64,000 nucleotides of DNA from Utricularia gibba (GCA_002189035.1 CM007990.1:4774001-4838000), one strand, 5' to 3'. Positions 1 to 14,855 are shown, numbered from the stretch's first letter. Notes: generated by a model from the letters alone, not told the origin. Numbers and translations are program-made.

Positions 1-3000
1 TCCCCTTGAAACTGATTCAAGATCACATCAGGCAATCTTAAAAACAACCAAAAACCGCATGCATGTCATAAGACAAGGTTACCTTTAGACTCTGCAAGTG
101 GTTCATCAGAACTGGTAGTGGCATTTTGATTTTATTTGCTAAAGTTGGAAGATGAAAAACATAATGCCCATCCTTTATCTCGGACCTATCTTCATAAATA
201 GCAATGAGTGTTGTTCAAGAAATAATTTCTATTCACTCGAACGTAAAAGCCAGTAATAGCTCTCACTTTCTGAGAATTTCTGCAACCACAACATCTTTTG
301 CTGCGAGAATTGATGGTGAGGTCTGTGAACCTACAAATTAGTTCAAGATTCCAGAAAGAACAACTGTGATAGGAAAAGCTCATCTCACCTGATGGAAATT
401 CATACAGCAAGTGGCATTCACCTCAGGAAGCATCTGAATGTATTTCACTTCACCCAATTCTAACTGTGTCAGAATGGTTAGTATAACCTACGAACCAAAA
501 ACCCATCATCAGATGTTACGCTTCACATATAGAAGTGGAACATTCAACTTTGGGCATTCCTTTTAACTTCTCATATCATAAATCAAAAGGAAATGAGTTT
601 TGGGGCAATTTTGGAATTTCTGCATGCTTTGGAAAATTTTTTTAAAAAAAGAATTAGTGTCTCCCACACGAAAAAGATGCAGGAAGCTGTGTGAAACACC
701 TCTTCTCTCATATCAAATTTAAGAGATGCTGATTCTTTGATGATTGAATAAATTTCACTGGCAGGTGGTCTGCCACTCATAAAAATTTGACTGAGTAACT
801 TGTTGACAGCATATTCATCCACTCCATCACTGAAATCAATGAATATCAAATCTAGTCAGAAACTGAAAATGCTGGATGTTAAAGATTACAAACAAAAGAC
901 AAGATACTACCCCTCCCCTCCTCCCCCCCCAAAAAAAAAAAAAATATAGAACTGTGACTTGAATGATTGGATGGTTACCTATGCATCAAACTACGGAGCT
1001 TAATATAAGTCGCACTGTCCAATAGAAGATGGCAAAATGCTGTCCTCCCATCTCGTCCAGCCCGTCCAATTTCCTGGGGATGTTACAGTTCCAGAATTTT
1101 AAACAAAATTTCCATCAAAACCTCAAGAGGGAAGTGATGAAGAGACATTTAACCTGTACATACTCTTCCAAGCTTTCGGGTATGCTATAATGAATAACCT
1201 GAAATAAGAATTTTGAGATTAGCACCCATTAGCCTTCAATTGAAGAAAGGCGGTAAGGGGTTCTTACAGCTCCAACGTCCCTTTTATCAAGTCCCATGCC
1301 AAATGCTACAGTCGCAACAACCTGTCATGATTGAAGAAAAAACATTGTCATATAAGAATTAATGTCTTTTAGAACATAAAATAATGGCAGTTCTTGTTAC
1401 CACTCTAATCTTGTTCGCACAAAATAAATCCAGCGTACGCATTCTTTCTTTTGCTGGAAGACCACTGTGGTAGCACTACAGAAACAGCAGGAGCTCAATT
1501 TTATATCAATATGCGCATGAAAAGGTCTCATGATATAAATGCTGCAACACTACCTTCGCAGAGATGTTGTTATCACAAAGATGCTTGCTGATAGCCTCTG
1601 TGTCAGACTGCAGAACAAGAAGGAATAAAGTCATAAAAAATACAGAAGACAGCACAATGGGCCAGGAAGAATACCTGAAATTTGCAGTAAACGATGATGC
1701 TGTGAATCTCTGGGAATGGAGAAGATTTGAGAAACGCCATCAAATCCTTCATCCTGAAGCATTTTTTTTTCAAAGTTTAATAAAGTGGAAACTCATATAA
1801 CATATTACTTTTATAGTGCATCAAAATACCTATTATCACTAGTAGAAACGGATAGATGAAAATTATCCCTTAATTTAGCAGTTAGGATAAGATTTGAAGA
1901 TGGGATCTCCAAAACATTCATTATATCTTGCAGAGTTCTCTTTGTTGCAGTTGCAGTCATTGCTAGGATGCACCCTGCATTAAGCTGGCCTCGCAACAAG
2001 GATGCTCTAAGCCTCATATACGAAGGTCGAAAATTGTGAGACCTGTTTTAGTGTAACCACCCAGGTAAATCAGTTAATTGTCAAGAAGAAGAAGAAGAAG
2101 ATACAGTCTGACATCTTAGATAATTATAATGGCTGAGAAACAGATGAATCAGAAAATAAATGGGAGTTCAGCAGGAGCACACCATTCTGAAACACAGTGG
2201 GCTTCATCAACAACAACCAGCGATACTAGTTGGGATTTCAAGGAGGACAAAAATTCTGCATTCAGAAACCTCTCTGGAGACACAAACAGGACCTGCAAGT
2301 GGATAAGAATATGAGACACCAATTTTGAGTAACTGAGTAAGGATCAGAATCAACCAAGGAATCGAGAAAACCTTTATTTCTCCCTGTTGAAGTGACCTAA
2401 GTGTTTCCGAAGCCTCCACTATTGTCTAAATAACAATCAACCAATAGTTACTAAACCGAAAAACCCAATCAAGCATAATAAAACTCTGAGATACAAGATA
2501 CCTGATTGCTACAAATAGACCTCCTCGAATTCCTGGAGGTAGCTTCTTGAGCTGATCAATCATCAAAGCCACTAAAGGGCTAACAACAAGTGTGATTCCT
2601 GGAAGCACTAGTGCAGGCAACTGATAGCACAGCGACTTGCCGGCACCTGTAGGCAAGACAAGCATTGTGGATTTCATAGAAAGCACCATTTTTATCGCCT
2701 CTAATTGACCCTCCTTAAATGAATCATAACCATATACAACATTTAACAACTTCAGCAAACTCTCATCGGATGCCTCATCTCTCACTTTCATTACAGCCTC
2801 TTCTAGTAACTCTGCATCATACCGCAGATTCCTTTGTGCATTCTCTGTATCCAAAACTACGCTTTCTTCATCAATATTACGGCTCCCTTCTGCCTCAACC
2901 GCACTAGACTTGTAATTTCTAGACCATTTGCGCCGCTTACTAAAGCCTTGCCTTCTATTTTTAAACGAAAACCTTTTCCTCCCATAACCGTTGATATTGA

Positions 3001-3608
3001 GCTTCACAAAATTCCCTTCATTTACATGTTTTACCTTTTTAACTTGTACACGACGAGAATCATTCCCACCAATCAAATTTATAAAATTTGTCACCTTTTT
3101 GGGAATACTACCCTTTCCACCAGCCGCCTCCTCAGGAACTTCTCCCGATACCGCACTTGCATCAGAAATCTCACTTCGTGTCATATCTGTATTTTCTGGT
3201 TGAAAGTCTACATTCTTACCGTTACTTCCCAAAAAAGATGAGTGCCTCGTGACACAACGACCTCCAAGGAGAAGCCCATCATGCGCCAACTTACTTTCCT
3301 CGATATTGGACAATTTCTTGATCTGAAACGGCAAATTTGAAAAATAGGAGTGGCATCGACCGGCTTCAATGGGGATCCAACAAGTTTTTGACGGGGGTTT
3401 GATTTTTTCTTCGAATTTTCGGCTTCAACAGAATTCTCGAAGTTGCAGACGTGGACGCTGACTCTCTGGTCACTGGCCTATTCAAGAATATAGCAGGGGC
3501 GCCGCGAGAGATCAGCCGCGGAGAAGCAGATGCTGCCAGTGACGGCGAACTAGGCGGCGTCGCCGAGATGTGGGAGCCATCCGTATCTGAACCCGAATCA
3601 AACTCCAT
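1..3608 (-). CDS. RECQ5: RecQ-family ATP-dependent DNA helicase, RECQ5 type (3' end outside window)
   Basis: RecQ helicases are ATP-driven 3'-5' DNA unwinding enzymes acting in nuclear recombination and repair. The start at 3608 gives an acidic Met-Glu-Phe-Asp-Ser N-terminus as in Arabidopsis RECQ5. Reading down the minus strand, exons encode a basic low-complexity N-terminal region (to about 2900), Walker A PTGAGKS (about 2640), motif Ia VVSPLVALMIDQL, the VVVDEAHCVSEW DEAH box (about 2200), the TATATKRTL motif (about 1945), IIVYCKF (about 1690) and the GRAGRDGR motif VI (about 1065). The segment after SDGVDEYAV (849-583) and exons near 480-395 and 150-83 match the RECQ5 C-terminal region, which continues left of the window. 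The first exon changes frame between about 3410 and 3366: the N-terminal frame hits a stop while the +1 frame continues into NLPFQIKKL. A single extra base in the T-run at 3403-3408 would explain it. Family assignment is firm; exact exon borders are approximate. Confidence 0.9.
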
Positions 3609-4164
3609 GAAAAGCAACAACCAGAATCCACCTTCAGATGTTTAAAAAAAAAAAAAAAAAAAAAAACGCATCCTACATTCCCATGTTCCGCCTGTGAGGC
3701 GCGAGCAGAATTTTCCCGCTCATTTGTAACCGAATACCTAAAAGCGCTTTCCGTCCTCTGCATCTCAAACACGCTTTTAGCCTCTTCAAAGTACATCATT
3801 TTTTGTCACTCCAAAAAAAAAGGCAAAAGTTCCAATGAAAATCTTATCTCTACTATTTGATTCAAATGAAATGTTTAATTTTCATTAACATAATTGGTTC
3901 CCAATTTTCGACGTAACAAACATGTTTAATTCTCCAAAATTTGAAATATTGGACAACATTAGTGTTCAATGTTTTCAAATTTCATTTGCTTTCACTGGGA
4001 TTAAGCATGTATTACAACAGGGCAGGTATCATATGGCATTATGCTGCTACAGCCTATCAACCTGGCCACAAGAATAAGGGATGTATACAAGTTTGAGCTA
4101 AACTAATGTGTAAACATATCAGAGGAAGAAAATAGTAACAGAAGGCTTCTGGTGTGAGAGCCAC
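3609..4164. other. Intergenic, RECQ5 upstream / next gene 3' flank
   Basis: No gene seen. It holds a 23-base A-run (3644-3666, a T-run when read in the RECQ5 direction) about 35 bp upstream of the RECQ5 start codon, then AT-rich sequence that should contain the 3' UTR of the upstream minus-strand gene. Confidence 0.6.
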
Positions 4165-7100
4165 CTACATGATCGTGCAACTGCACTTCGAATCGAGCTT
4201 CGGAGTAACCGTGCTCCAGTCGATGCAAGCAGTTGACTTGGCTTCTGCTTCTAGTCTTCTATGTTGGGATTTATGGATTTTGGAGCTCTGTCTACCAGAA
4301 GTGAGTTTGGAAGGAACTCCGTCAGGACAGATATCTCTATTTTTGGCATGGTTTGTAATGTCATGGAATGTGGAGCAGCAGAGTAGGATCACATCTGTAG
4401 TAATTTCTTGTGCACGGTTTCTGGAACCCTGTTTGCCTTCTGGAACAGTGGTCGTTGGTGCTTCTGCAATCAGCAAGGAAGGATTGTGTTAGAGGAGAAG
4501 CACAATTTATTACATTAAACAAAAGCTTGTATCATGTTTCTTTTTCTTGGCATCCTAAAGCAGGCAAAAAGCGGAATCTGGAAGGTGCATTCCAAGACCT
4601 GTAATCGCTGCAATGGAGACTTCAGGTGTTTCAACATGATCATCCTGTATTTCTGGAACTTTTCCCACACATTCAATCAAAACATTCTTGGAATTTGTGG
4701 AAACTAAGCCATGGTGTGATTCAGCAGGTACCATATCAAAACTTCTTTCTAATTCTGATGTGGTATCCAATGTACCTAACTGCATGGCCACAACAGCATC
4801 AATCATATCAAAACATGATCTCTGTGGAGTGTCCTGACTACAGAATTGCAAATTTGGCGTTGACGTTTCTGCATTTGTTGAGTCCTTGGGATTTCTAGTC
4901 CACTCTGATGCCTCCTCAAGCACTGTTGGCTCTTCAGTGGCAGCAGTCTTACTCTCTGCTTCTATATGTTCAGAAGCCAGTGGCAGCTCCTGAGTTCTCA
5001 CTTCACCATATCTCCTCAAATTCATGACCTCAATCCACCTTCCGAAGAACAAGGCATCATGCATGGAAACCGAAACACAGACGAGAATTGGGACTTTCCT
5101 ATCTCTTCACATAGGTGGTGTTCCATATCAGGTTTGCTGACAGAAGGCTTCCAGTTTAGATGAGCCCCTATGGAGCTCCTTAGACTTGTTAAGCTATCCC
5201 TCAAATATGATACATCATCGTAGCTGGTATTGCTTGTCTTGTAACTTCGACTGGGAACAATGTGTCCTTGAACACTACTTGATCTCTTGAGCAGCTTTGA
5301 TATTCCATAAGAGTCAACCAGCTGCTTTTGATTATGGATGGAATTATCACCCACAGGGAGCTTCGGCTTCCGATTCGACATTGCTGGGTCCTTTTTGCAA
5401 GGCACATAGGATGAATCTTGACCCTTGTCAACAATATTTGCAGCATAATCCATTTCCATTGCTGATGCAGACTGCTCTGACACAGTCACACCAGGGACTG
5501 CATTTACAGTTGCTCTGCCCACTGGAAGAAATGAATATGGATTAGCTTCTGCATTCCTACAATCAGGACAAAGCTGTTGATCTCCCAACACATCTAGTTC
5601 AATCAAATGACATCTGATGTAGCACTCAGAGCATAGTTTTCTTCCTGATGCTCCATCCATGGCTACTTCAACAGCACCTACATGTGATAATACTGTGAAG
5701 AGATCATTCACTCCTGGATTTCTGTCATCAGCTTCTTTATATGCAGCATTGGGTTGATCCGCAGAGAAAACTTTGCCACCACCACCGGCTTGTGTCTTCG
5801 AAAAGTCTTTGCTTGTGTCATCCTGGTTATCCTCACCTTCAGTACCCAGGGATCCAATTATACTCCGGCCAAGAGTACCATTGCTGCTAGTTGGGAATGA
5901 AGATTTTCTGGACTTAGGAGAGCATGTCCGGGTGCTTTCTTTTCCAGCACATAATGCTGAGCTTGGGACACTTGAAAACAGGGGTCGAAACATATTACGA
6001 GAGCCCTCCTTATCCTGCAGAATTGTACCATAACATAAGCATCACTAACAGACAGAAAAATCAGCAAATAGACACCTACCACTTGTCTAAGGACCACATC
6101 GAAGGGCCTTTTAGGATGGGAACCAGCAAAGCTGTTCACTGATTTTTTGGACAATCCCAAAGGTCTATTGTTTGGCAGAGACCGAATGCGCCTTTGAACT
6201 AAGGTATCAGAGCAGCTGAGGGTCTTAGATAGTGGTGAGTAGGCATTATCATCTCCAGATGAGATGACTGAAACTTTCCTGCAAGAGATAGATTCTTTCC
6301 TTTCATTACTACGAAATGAGCTGAGACTTTTAGAAGCTGCCGGGGAGATGGATTGCCTGCCATTTCTGGAGTCACATTTTGATGCTGATGAGCACCTGAC
6401 AGATAATCCCGGCCTACAGCCCAATGATGTACGAAGATTAGGGGGCACTTCGCTGGAAAATCCAGGGATATTCAGCTGCCAGGCTTTAATGTTTGGGGAA
6501 ACAGAGTAATCAACACTTGTCTTCACAGGTGATGTCCCTGTTCTCCTGGATTGGGAAGCATTCGCTGAACCAGTGCTCAACCTAGTAGGAGTTAGAACAC
6601 CAGATTTTGCAGCCGGTGTTGATTTACGTGGCGATGGAGATTGCCTTCTCGATGAACAAGAAGGACTCAAACAACGAGGACTTGGACTCCTCCTAGCACT
6701 GGTGTAACTCTTCTCCACCTATGATTGCACTAAAAGCTCAGCAACGAGGATGATGAAAAACATCATATAGTATAAACAATCAATTCATTATTCAGTCTAC
6801 CACAGACGATCGTGAAACAGGAACATGTTGACTTCTCAGGTTGCTTAGCAGCTCATGATCAAGTGCTGGTGCCCCATCATCCAAGAAAGAAAAGAGGGGG
6901 CTTTCTGGAGGTGTGATCAGCCTGGATTTAATAAAAATACCAAGAGAGTATAAGAAGAGAAAAGGAAACTTATCTCAAGCAGCCAACCAGTCAAACTTAT
7001 CAAACCAAGAGAAGAGGGAAAAAGAATGATTTTTGCCAATGAAAAGTACCAACCACTCATAATCATTTTTTTCTACAGCATTTAGCAGGTCACTGGCCTT

Positions 7101-7377
7101 TCCTGGAGATACTTGTTTCAGTTTTGTTGCTGTCAATGCCATAAATAATGAGAAAAACTGAGGAAAATTCAGTTCTACAGGATGAAAACAATCAAAAAGC
7201 AAGGAGTAAGAAATTACAAAAGATGTTGAGGTCATAAGTTGATTGAAGCAAAAAATTATCCCTTTGTTTGCTCTGCACCTCATTGAACAGAGCCAGATCA
7301 TCATGTTTCTCATCATAATGTTTCTCAGCTTTCATCTCCCTGCTTTGAGGAATTCTAGGAGCAGGAGAAGGAGGCAT
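4165..7377 (-). CDS. Ser/Pro/Arg-rich basic protein of the At1g27850/At2g40070 family
   Basis: A long plant protein with a disordered, basic, serine-rich N-terminal half. The start at 7377 gives MPPSPAPRIPQSREMK, the conserved N-terminus of this family, followed by HDDLALFNEVQSKQRDNFLL, a TPPESPLFSFLDD block (about 6900) and many SPSP/RRSPS repeats (6720-6580). The motif IKAWQLNIPGFSSEVPPNLR and the block HPKRPFDVVLRQV follow. Farther on is a Cys-rich stretch (LCSECYIRCH...LCPDCRNAEANPYS, about 5640-5540) that could bind a metal; this is my inference. The last exon contains ITTDVILLCCSTFHDI and ends in CSCTIM at 4165. Some relatives have been linked to microtubules, so a cytoskeletal role is possible but cannot be read from the sequence. 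The reading frame switches between 5064 and 5022, where one frame ends and the next continues; this is either a one-base error or an unrecognised small intron. Confidence 0.75.
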
Positions 7378-8959
7378 ATCCAAGACTGCTTCACAAAATA
7401 AACACCCAAGAAAAATAACTTCATGATCTCAAATCTAAACCTCCTAATCATGAAGCTCCATTTACCACTGAAACTACAAGCCCAAATCGCCTTTGCACTC
7501 AGAAAGAGAGAAGATGTGTCATTTTTCGCTCAAATGCATTCTGCCATGAGCTCACGGCTCCAGCTCCATACATACGAACCACTATCATATTTGAAATCTA
7601 GACGTCGCCAAGCAAACACTCCCTCAAGCAGTGTAGCAAGACCTACAAATGAGGTGAAGCTTTAGGCATCCAAGAAGTGTGGCTCCTTCAATGGGATGAG
7701 ACAGATCAAGACGAATTGAGGATCACGAACGGAGAGAGAACCCCTAGATGTAGACAGAAGCAGAGAATAAAGCTTGATAAAAAGGTTGTTCACGTGGATG
7801 GTGGATTGCGAAGCGACAGAGAGAAATGCGCAACGGATAGCTGCAGAATTACCTCCACTAGCGACTGAAGAAATGATAGATAGGATGGCAGATAAAAAAC
7901 CAGTCTTTCAACTGTTTCCTTCCCTCAACTCCTCATTTACCTTTCCCATGCATCAAAAATTTGAAAATTTGAATACAGCTAAACCATCTCTTATATCTGC
8001 TGCATCGAAGATCACATCATCAACAAAGTTTGTTCCTTCCTTCATTTCACATGCAATGGGAAAAATACTAATGGCAAAATCAGCCAACAGATGACTCCTG
8101 ATAGAAACTCAAGTTACAATCATCCAATGCAGGGGTGGGAACTAGAAAGAAATACCACGAAAACCCGAGAAATTATCAGTTTTTTCGATGCTGGCTTACT
8201 GTTCGTTTCAGTAAGATTCTCATATGTTGTGCTGCCCCATGCTATTTTCCATGGACTTTCATTTTCAGATTGAAGGTCGAGTTATTGCTGGCATTATTAC
8301 CAAGGACTCAGGACCACCCAGAAACAACTTATTATTACTGCGATTATTTGGCACTACACAGTCAAAGCTTTTTCATTTATGGTGTACAATCACATCCTGC
8401 ATTGGTGAACGGATAAGGGTTGTTTTCAAAGTCTTACTTTGATGTTCTACCATCTTTAACATTAACAATTTGAACAAGGAAGGTATCTGCACAAATTTCG
8501 ATGATGCTGTCCGTCAATGGCAGATGATCAGCTTTGAGTGTGTATAAGCCAGAGTTAAGTTTACGTTTTCTACGTTTTCTACCACCTCCAACAAGAGGAT
8601 TTGAATCAATCGATGAAATTTTCTATCTTTCTTGCTAAAAAGCGGCTCCGTGGAATATGGGACTCTGATGAGTTTCGTTCCCAGGAAGAGAAATCCGAAG
8701 TCTACAACTTGTGTTTGGGAATCAGAATATTCCATTAGCACAAGGTATATGTATACCTCTACGAAGAAGATGCTTTGTAATTTGGTCAACATGTTCGTGA
8801 TTACAGCTTGTGATGACTCTTATCTAAATAGCAAATATGTAAATGGCTGTATTGGTTTCACGCTTTGGCCAAATAAGAAAAAAAAAGTGTTCCTTCACGG
8901 CAGGTATTCATCCCTGTTCTTAATTCCTCTTGTCTCTGCTTTTCCTTTCTGTGGCACCA
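7378..8959. other. Divergent intergenic region, 1.6 kb
   Basis: Lies between the starts of the minus-strand Ser/Pro-rich gene and the plus-strand TLC gene. It should contain both promoters and the 5' leaders. Several short open frames exist (for example around 7423-7665 and 8632-8982), but none shows a recognisable domain or splice structure, and I do not call them genes. Confidence 0.5.
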
Positions 8960-9720
8960 ATGGATATCCCACAAATCTTTGATTCTCCACTCTCATCTTT
9001 CATTCTTTTTTTCATCTTCACCTACATCCTGGGATATTTCATCATCTTCAAGAATTGGAGCATTAAGTTCAGAGCCGAGGCTTCAAGTTGTCTCATGTCA
9101 TTAGCCCACGGCACACCTGTGCTTGTCATGTCCATAATCTCGATATTTCATTCTCAAAATGACTTATCTTTATTTGAATTTGCCACAGCAAGATTCGATC
9201 TCTCCCTCCAAAACACAGAATTTCAGTACAGGGTTCTTGAGTTCAGCACTGCCTATTTCTTGATGGATCTTCTACACTACTTTGTCTGGAATCCAAGAAA
9301 TTACCTCTTCATTGCACATCACGTTGTCACTCTTTATGTACTAATGACATGTAGGTATCTGTTTGATCATGGGGCAGCGGCCATTCTTGGCATCCTTATT
9401 CTTGCTGAGATCACAACTTCTTGCCAGAATTCATGGAGCCTTGCCAGACTTCGAAAATTTGATTCAGAGAAAGCTGCATCCGTTTTCGAGTTTATCTCTC
9501 CCATTTTTTATGGATACTATTCTCTAGTAAGAGGGATTGTTGCACCTCTGTTTGTGATGAAGATCATATACTTTTTTGCAACAACTGATGTTGTTCCCAT
9601 CTGGGCATGGATTTCTTGGATTGTTGTAACACTGGGGGAATTGGATTTAGCTTGCTCTGGGTTTCCCATCTGTGGATGGATTTGTACAGAAGAAAATTTG
9701 GAGTCAAAAAGCTCAATTAA
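8960..9720 (+). CDS. TLC-domain membrane protein (At5g14285-like), apparent 1-nt frameshift
   Basis: An intronless gene for a multi-pass membrane protein of the TRAM/LAG1/CLN8 (TLC) family, probably in the endomembrane system. The closest relative I recognise is Arabidopsis At5g14285. The start at 8960 (MDIPQIFDSPL) places the first hydrophobic helix at about residues 12-32. Family marks include FKNWSIKFRAEASSCL, the HGTP block, YFLMDLLHYFVWNP, the paired histidines of IAHHVVTLYVL, and AEITTSCQNSW. The initial frame reads on past the true C-terminus to 9784. One extra G in the five-G run at 9634-9638 restores the expected last helix (GFSLLWVSHLWMDLYRR) and a stop at 9718-9720. No other damage is visible, so sequencing or assembly error is more likely than loss of function. 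The substrate is unknown. Confidence 0.85.
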
Positions 9721-10044
9721 GGCGTCTGTGTTATTTGCCATCTGCAAATATGGCAAGTTCCACCTGTTGTACTTGCTACTGTAGATTCATAGAAATTCAT
9801 GTATACCCTTGTTCATTGTATGAATTTCGAACATAAAGCATTACAAATTGCCCTTGTATGCATGCCTAAGTAAACACCCTGTAATTTCATGAAAACAAGG
9901 CTCTTTCTTTTCTGCTTCAGTCTTCTCTTCTTCTGGTGCACTTTCGCTCAAGAATGTTGATTATGCGATCTGTGGACACATAATCTCAGGCACCACAGCA
10001 GTAATTCATTCATCTAGACTTCATTTTCCTTATGAAGTTTTCGA
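9721..10044. other. Convergent intergenic, 3' flanks
   Basis: Tail-to-tail spacer between the TLC gene and the PPR gene. It should hold both 3' UTRs. No gene seen. Confidence 0.6.
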
Positions 10045-11555
10045 TCACCTCAACTGCATCATACATATGAGATCTCTGGCTTCTTGCAAGAGCAACGAAC
10101 ATGTGTTATATCTAGGCCGCAAGTTACAGCGAACCATTTCAGAGAACAATTCGTACGCCCATTTGCGTTTATTCGCTCTGCAAAGTCCATGTATCAAAAG
10201 AGTGAAAGTTGCCAAGTCAAGACACAAATGGTGCTTCTTGACCATGTCATCTAACAGCCCAGATAGCCGTTCCTCCATTTTCATATCCCGGAAGCATGCC
10301 TTGAGCAGAGGATGAAACGACTGAACATCAGGTTTACAGTATGGCGAATTCTCCAATTCACTCAGAAACTGCAAAGCTGTTTGCTCTTGTCTGTTATGAC
10401 AAAACATGGAAATCATTGTATTGTAAGTTGAGGTACTCGGATCCACTCCATTTTTAGGCATTTCCCTCCTAAAAACATGTAAAGCCTCATCAATCTCACC
10501 AGCCCTGCCAAGTGTATGCAGCAAAGCATTATAGAACATAGTATCAGGTTTGCAGCCCATCACCTTCATCTTCTGGGGTATCTGCAATGCTTCTTGATGC
10601 TTCCCTTGCTTCGTCAAATAATGGATAAGAGTAGTGAAGGTGACTACATTTGGAGGACACCCTTCAGCTGCCATTTCTTCAAGGAGCTCATAAACCCTGT
10701 CAAAGTTTCCTGCACTGCAATAGAATTCAATTACAGTCGAGTAGCTAATAACACAAGGCTCAAAACCATGGCCTTTCATCTCTTCAATGGTCCAATGTGC
10801 TTCCTCGACTCGATTCACTTTGCACCAGCCATGGATGAAAATATTGTAAGTATTTGCATTAGGAGGGATATCAGATTTCAGCTCCAGGAACAGTTTACGT
10901 GCCTCTTCAACTCTTCTCCCCTTCGAAAGAGTGTCGAGTAACAAGTTCATAGCTTCTGTATCCTTCCTCAATCCATAGTTTTCCAACTCATTGAACATTT
11001 TAACAGCAGCTCGCCAATCTCGAGCACCTGCAAATCTTCTCATTACATTGGCAACGGTATTCAGAGAGATGATGCCACATCTGCACATTTCATCCACAAG
11101 TGCCTTCATTTGGTCCATCTGCTTTGCCTTTCCCAAGATATCCACCATCTTGTCATATGCTTCTGGCTGAGGTTTGTAGGAAGAACATGATTCCGCCCAC
11201 CTAAAACACCCAAAGCAGACTTCCAATCGTCTTCGAACCGATGAAGCAGATCCATTACCATACTGTCTGTGACTTCCAAATTGATGGATCCGAGGTTCTG
11301 CAACATAGATTGCAACACTGGGCCTTCGCTATTCCGACCAAGAACCATGTCGATAACCGCATCCACGCCATCTTTTCTTTGAAAGTATCTCACTCTTTTG
11401 CACGAAAATTCGTTTTCTGGCACGCAACACCGCTCCAGCGGCACAGCCTCGGAAACAGAAAAATGGCGGAAGCAGTTCCCAGAGGCGGCAACTGAGGGGC
11501 CTCCCCGATGAACAATGTTTTTGAATTCAAATAGGGATCTGCCATGCCTAACCAT
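10045..11555 (-). CDS. P-class pentatricopeptide repeat protein, probably mitochondrial
   Basis: PPR proteins bind organellar RNA. The intronless gene encodes about ten 35-residue repeats with the usual Asn/Thr/Tyr helices, for example PNANTYNIFIHGWCKVNRVEEA, PNVVTFTTLIHYLTKQGK and PDTMFYNALLHTLGRAGEIDEA. I see no E or DYW editing domain, hence P class. The start at 11555 gives MVRHGRSLFEFKN, basic and poor in acidic residues, which suits a mitochondrial presequence; an in-frame ATG at 11630 is the alternative. Two overlapping open frames meet near 11210: one carries DDWKSALG, the other CFRWAESCSSYKPQPEAYDKM. One additional C in the CCC run at 11209-11211 (plus strand) joins them into the expected repeat. 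It sits directly next to GAPC, as At3g04130 does next to GAPC1 in Arabidopsis (from memory), so I suspect an At3g04130 orthologue. Confidence 0.8.
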
Positions 11556-12168
11556 GAAGCAGCAGGCAGCGCGCCACAGAGATAAAAGCAGTATCTCCAA
11601 ATCATGAAAAAACACAAAGCGCTGCCTCATTTCACTGCTCGTAAACGAAAAGGAACTAACAAAAGAAAAAAACCCATCATTTGATCTCTTCAGCGCCCAT
11701 AACCAGCGACCCACCTGCGACAAATCGCAAAGATCCCTCTTTTGTGCACAGCGTTCTCACCTCCCCCGATCCTCGATCCTCTCTTTCATCGTATTCTGCA
11801 CATACATCACGGGCTGAGGAAGACCAACCACAAACCCATCTCCATGGCCCAAATCTGTCCCAATCCCATTTCGCTTCAAAAATTAATACGGCAAGGCAGT
11901 TACTATACTATAAGTCAGAAATTTTTTAAAAAAACATAGCTCTCGTAAGCCGTAATTGACTCGAAGATAATTCCAAATCGAATCCATGATTTATGTAATT
12001 TTAAAACTGGGGCTACAGGAGCCAAACAGGTGACAAGTATCCTCAAACAAAACGACAACCGCACAACTGTAACAGGACATCAACGATCTCCAGAAACGAG
12101 ACTCATTTCTTAAAAGAAGACCCCGGCAGCCGGGAAGGGAAAACTCGGGGCAACCGTTAACCATGTCT
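11556..12168. other. Intergenic, PPR 5' flank and GAPC 3' UTR
   Basis: Contains the upstream region of the PPR gene and, nearer 12168, the GAPC 3' UTR. No additional gene supported. Confidence 0.55.
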
Positions 12169-14274
<2,106 letters not shown>

Positions 14275-14855
14275 TGCAAAATCTACAACGGTCACCCCGA
14301 GACAAAAGCTAAAAAAAACAGTGAGACATGGGAGTGGGGTTTGGCCTCTTTATTTATAGTCGAAGGGCGACCAATAAAAAAAACCCTTGGGCGGTTCGAA
14401 CCGGTGGGCCAAAACTGCGGATCTACGTTCCTTCTTGACAAACAAGAAAAATATTTTCTTTGTTTTTTTCTTTTTTTTTTCTGTCCCAACAAACACACGA
14501 TCTTTCTAGAACTCGAATATTCCTTTCTCAAGGAAAAATAAATCCAGAATATTCGGACAACGATTTCAAGAATTCGACCGTTAATAAATTTCCCAAGCGG
14601 AATAATTTCATCAATGTAGCAGTTCTGCTAGTTGTGATAACCTGTGGATCCAATGCAAAATCATGATGGGTATTTTTGGCTGGACTCTGTGATTTCCCAA
14701 GTGTTGAATCTGTTCTACAAAAAGGGATATTGAACAACATCATGCAACAACATTTCCACAACACAGAGTCCTCCCTCATAACTTGCATAAGAGCTACTGT
14801 CTGGCAGGGGAAGAAGCAATACAGCAATCTACAGGATGCACAGAGAGCCCCCAAG
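14275..14855. other. Intergenic, GAPC promoter and GT-1 3' UTR
   Basis: Contains the GAPC promoter (TATA candidate at 14351-14359), a T-rich tract at 14455-14480 and, towards 14855, the 3' flank of the GT-1 gene. No gene seen. Confidence 0.6.
14351..14359 (-). promoter_or_regulatory. Candidate TATA box of GAPC
   Basis: On the minus strand this reads CTATAAATA, 77-85 bp upstream of the GAPC start codon. That would put transcription start near 14320 and leave a leader of roughly 50 bases. Position and sequence fit a plant TATA element; no expression evidence is available here. Confidence 0.5.

Noticed and set aside
8514-8982. Overlapping open frames upstream of the TLC gene
   Set aside because: No conserved domain and no coherent exon structure on either strand.
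9720-9784. Longer C-terminus for the TLC protein
   Set aside because: The tail ending LLYLLL has no family match, whereas the alternative frame gives the conserved last helix.
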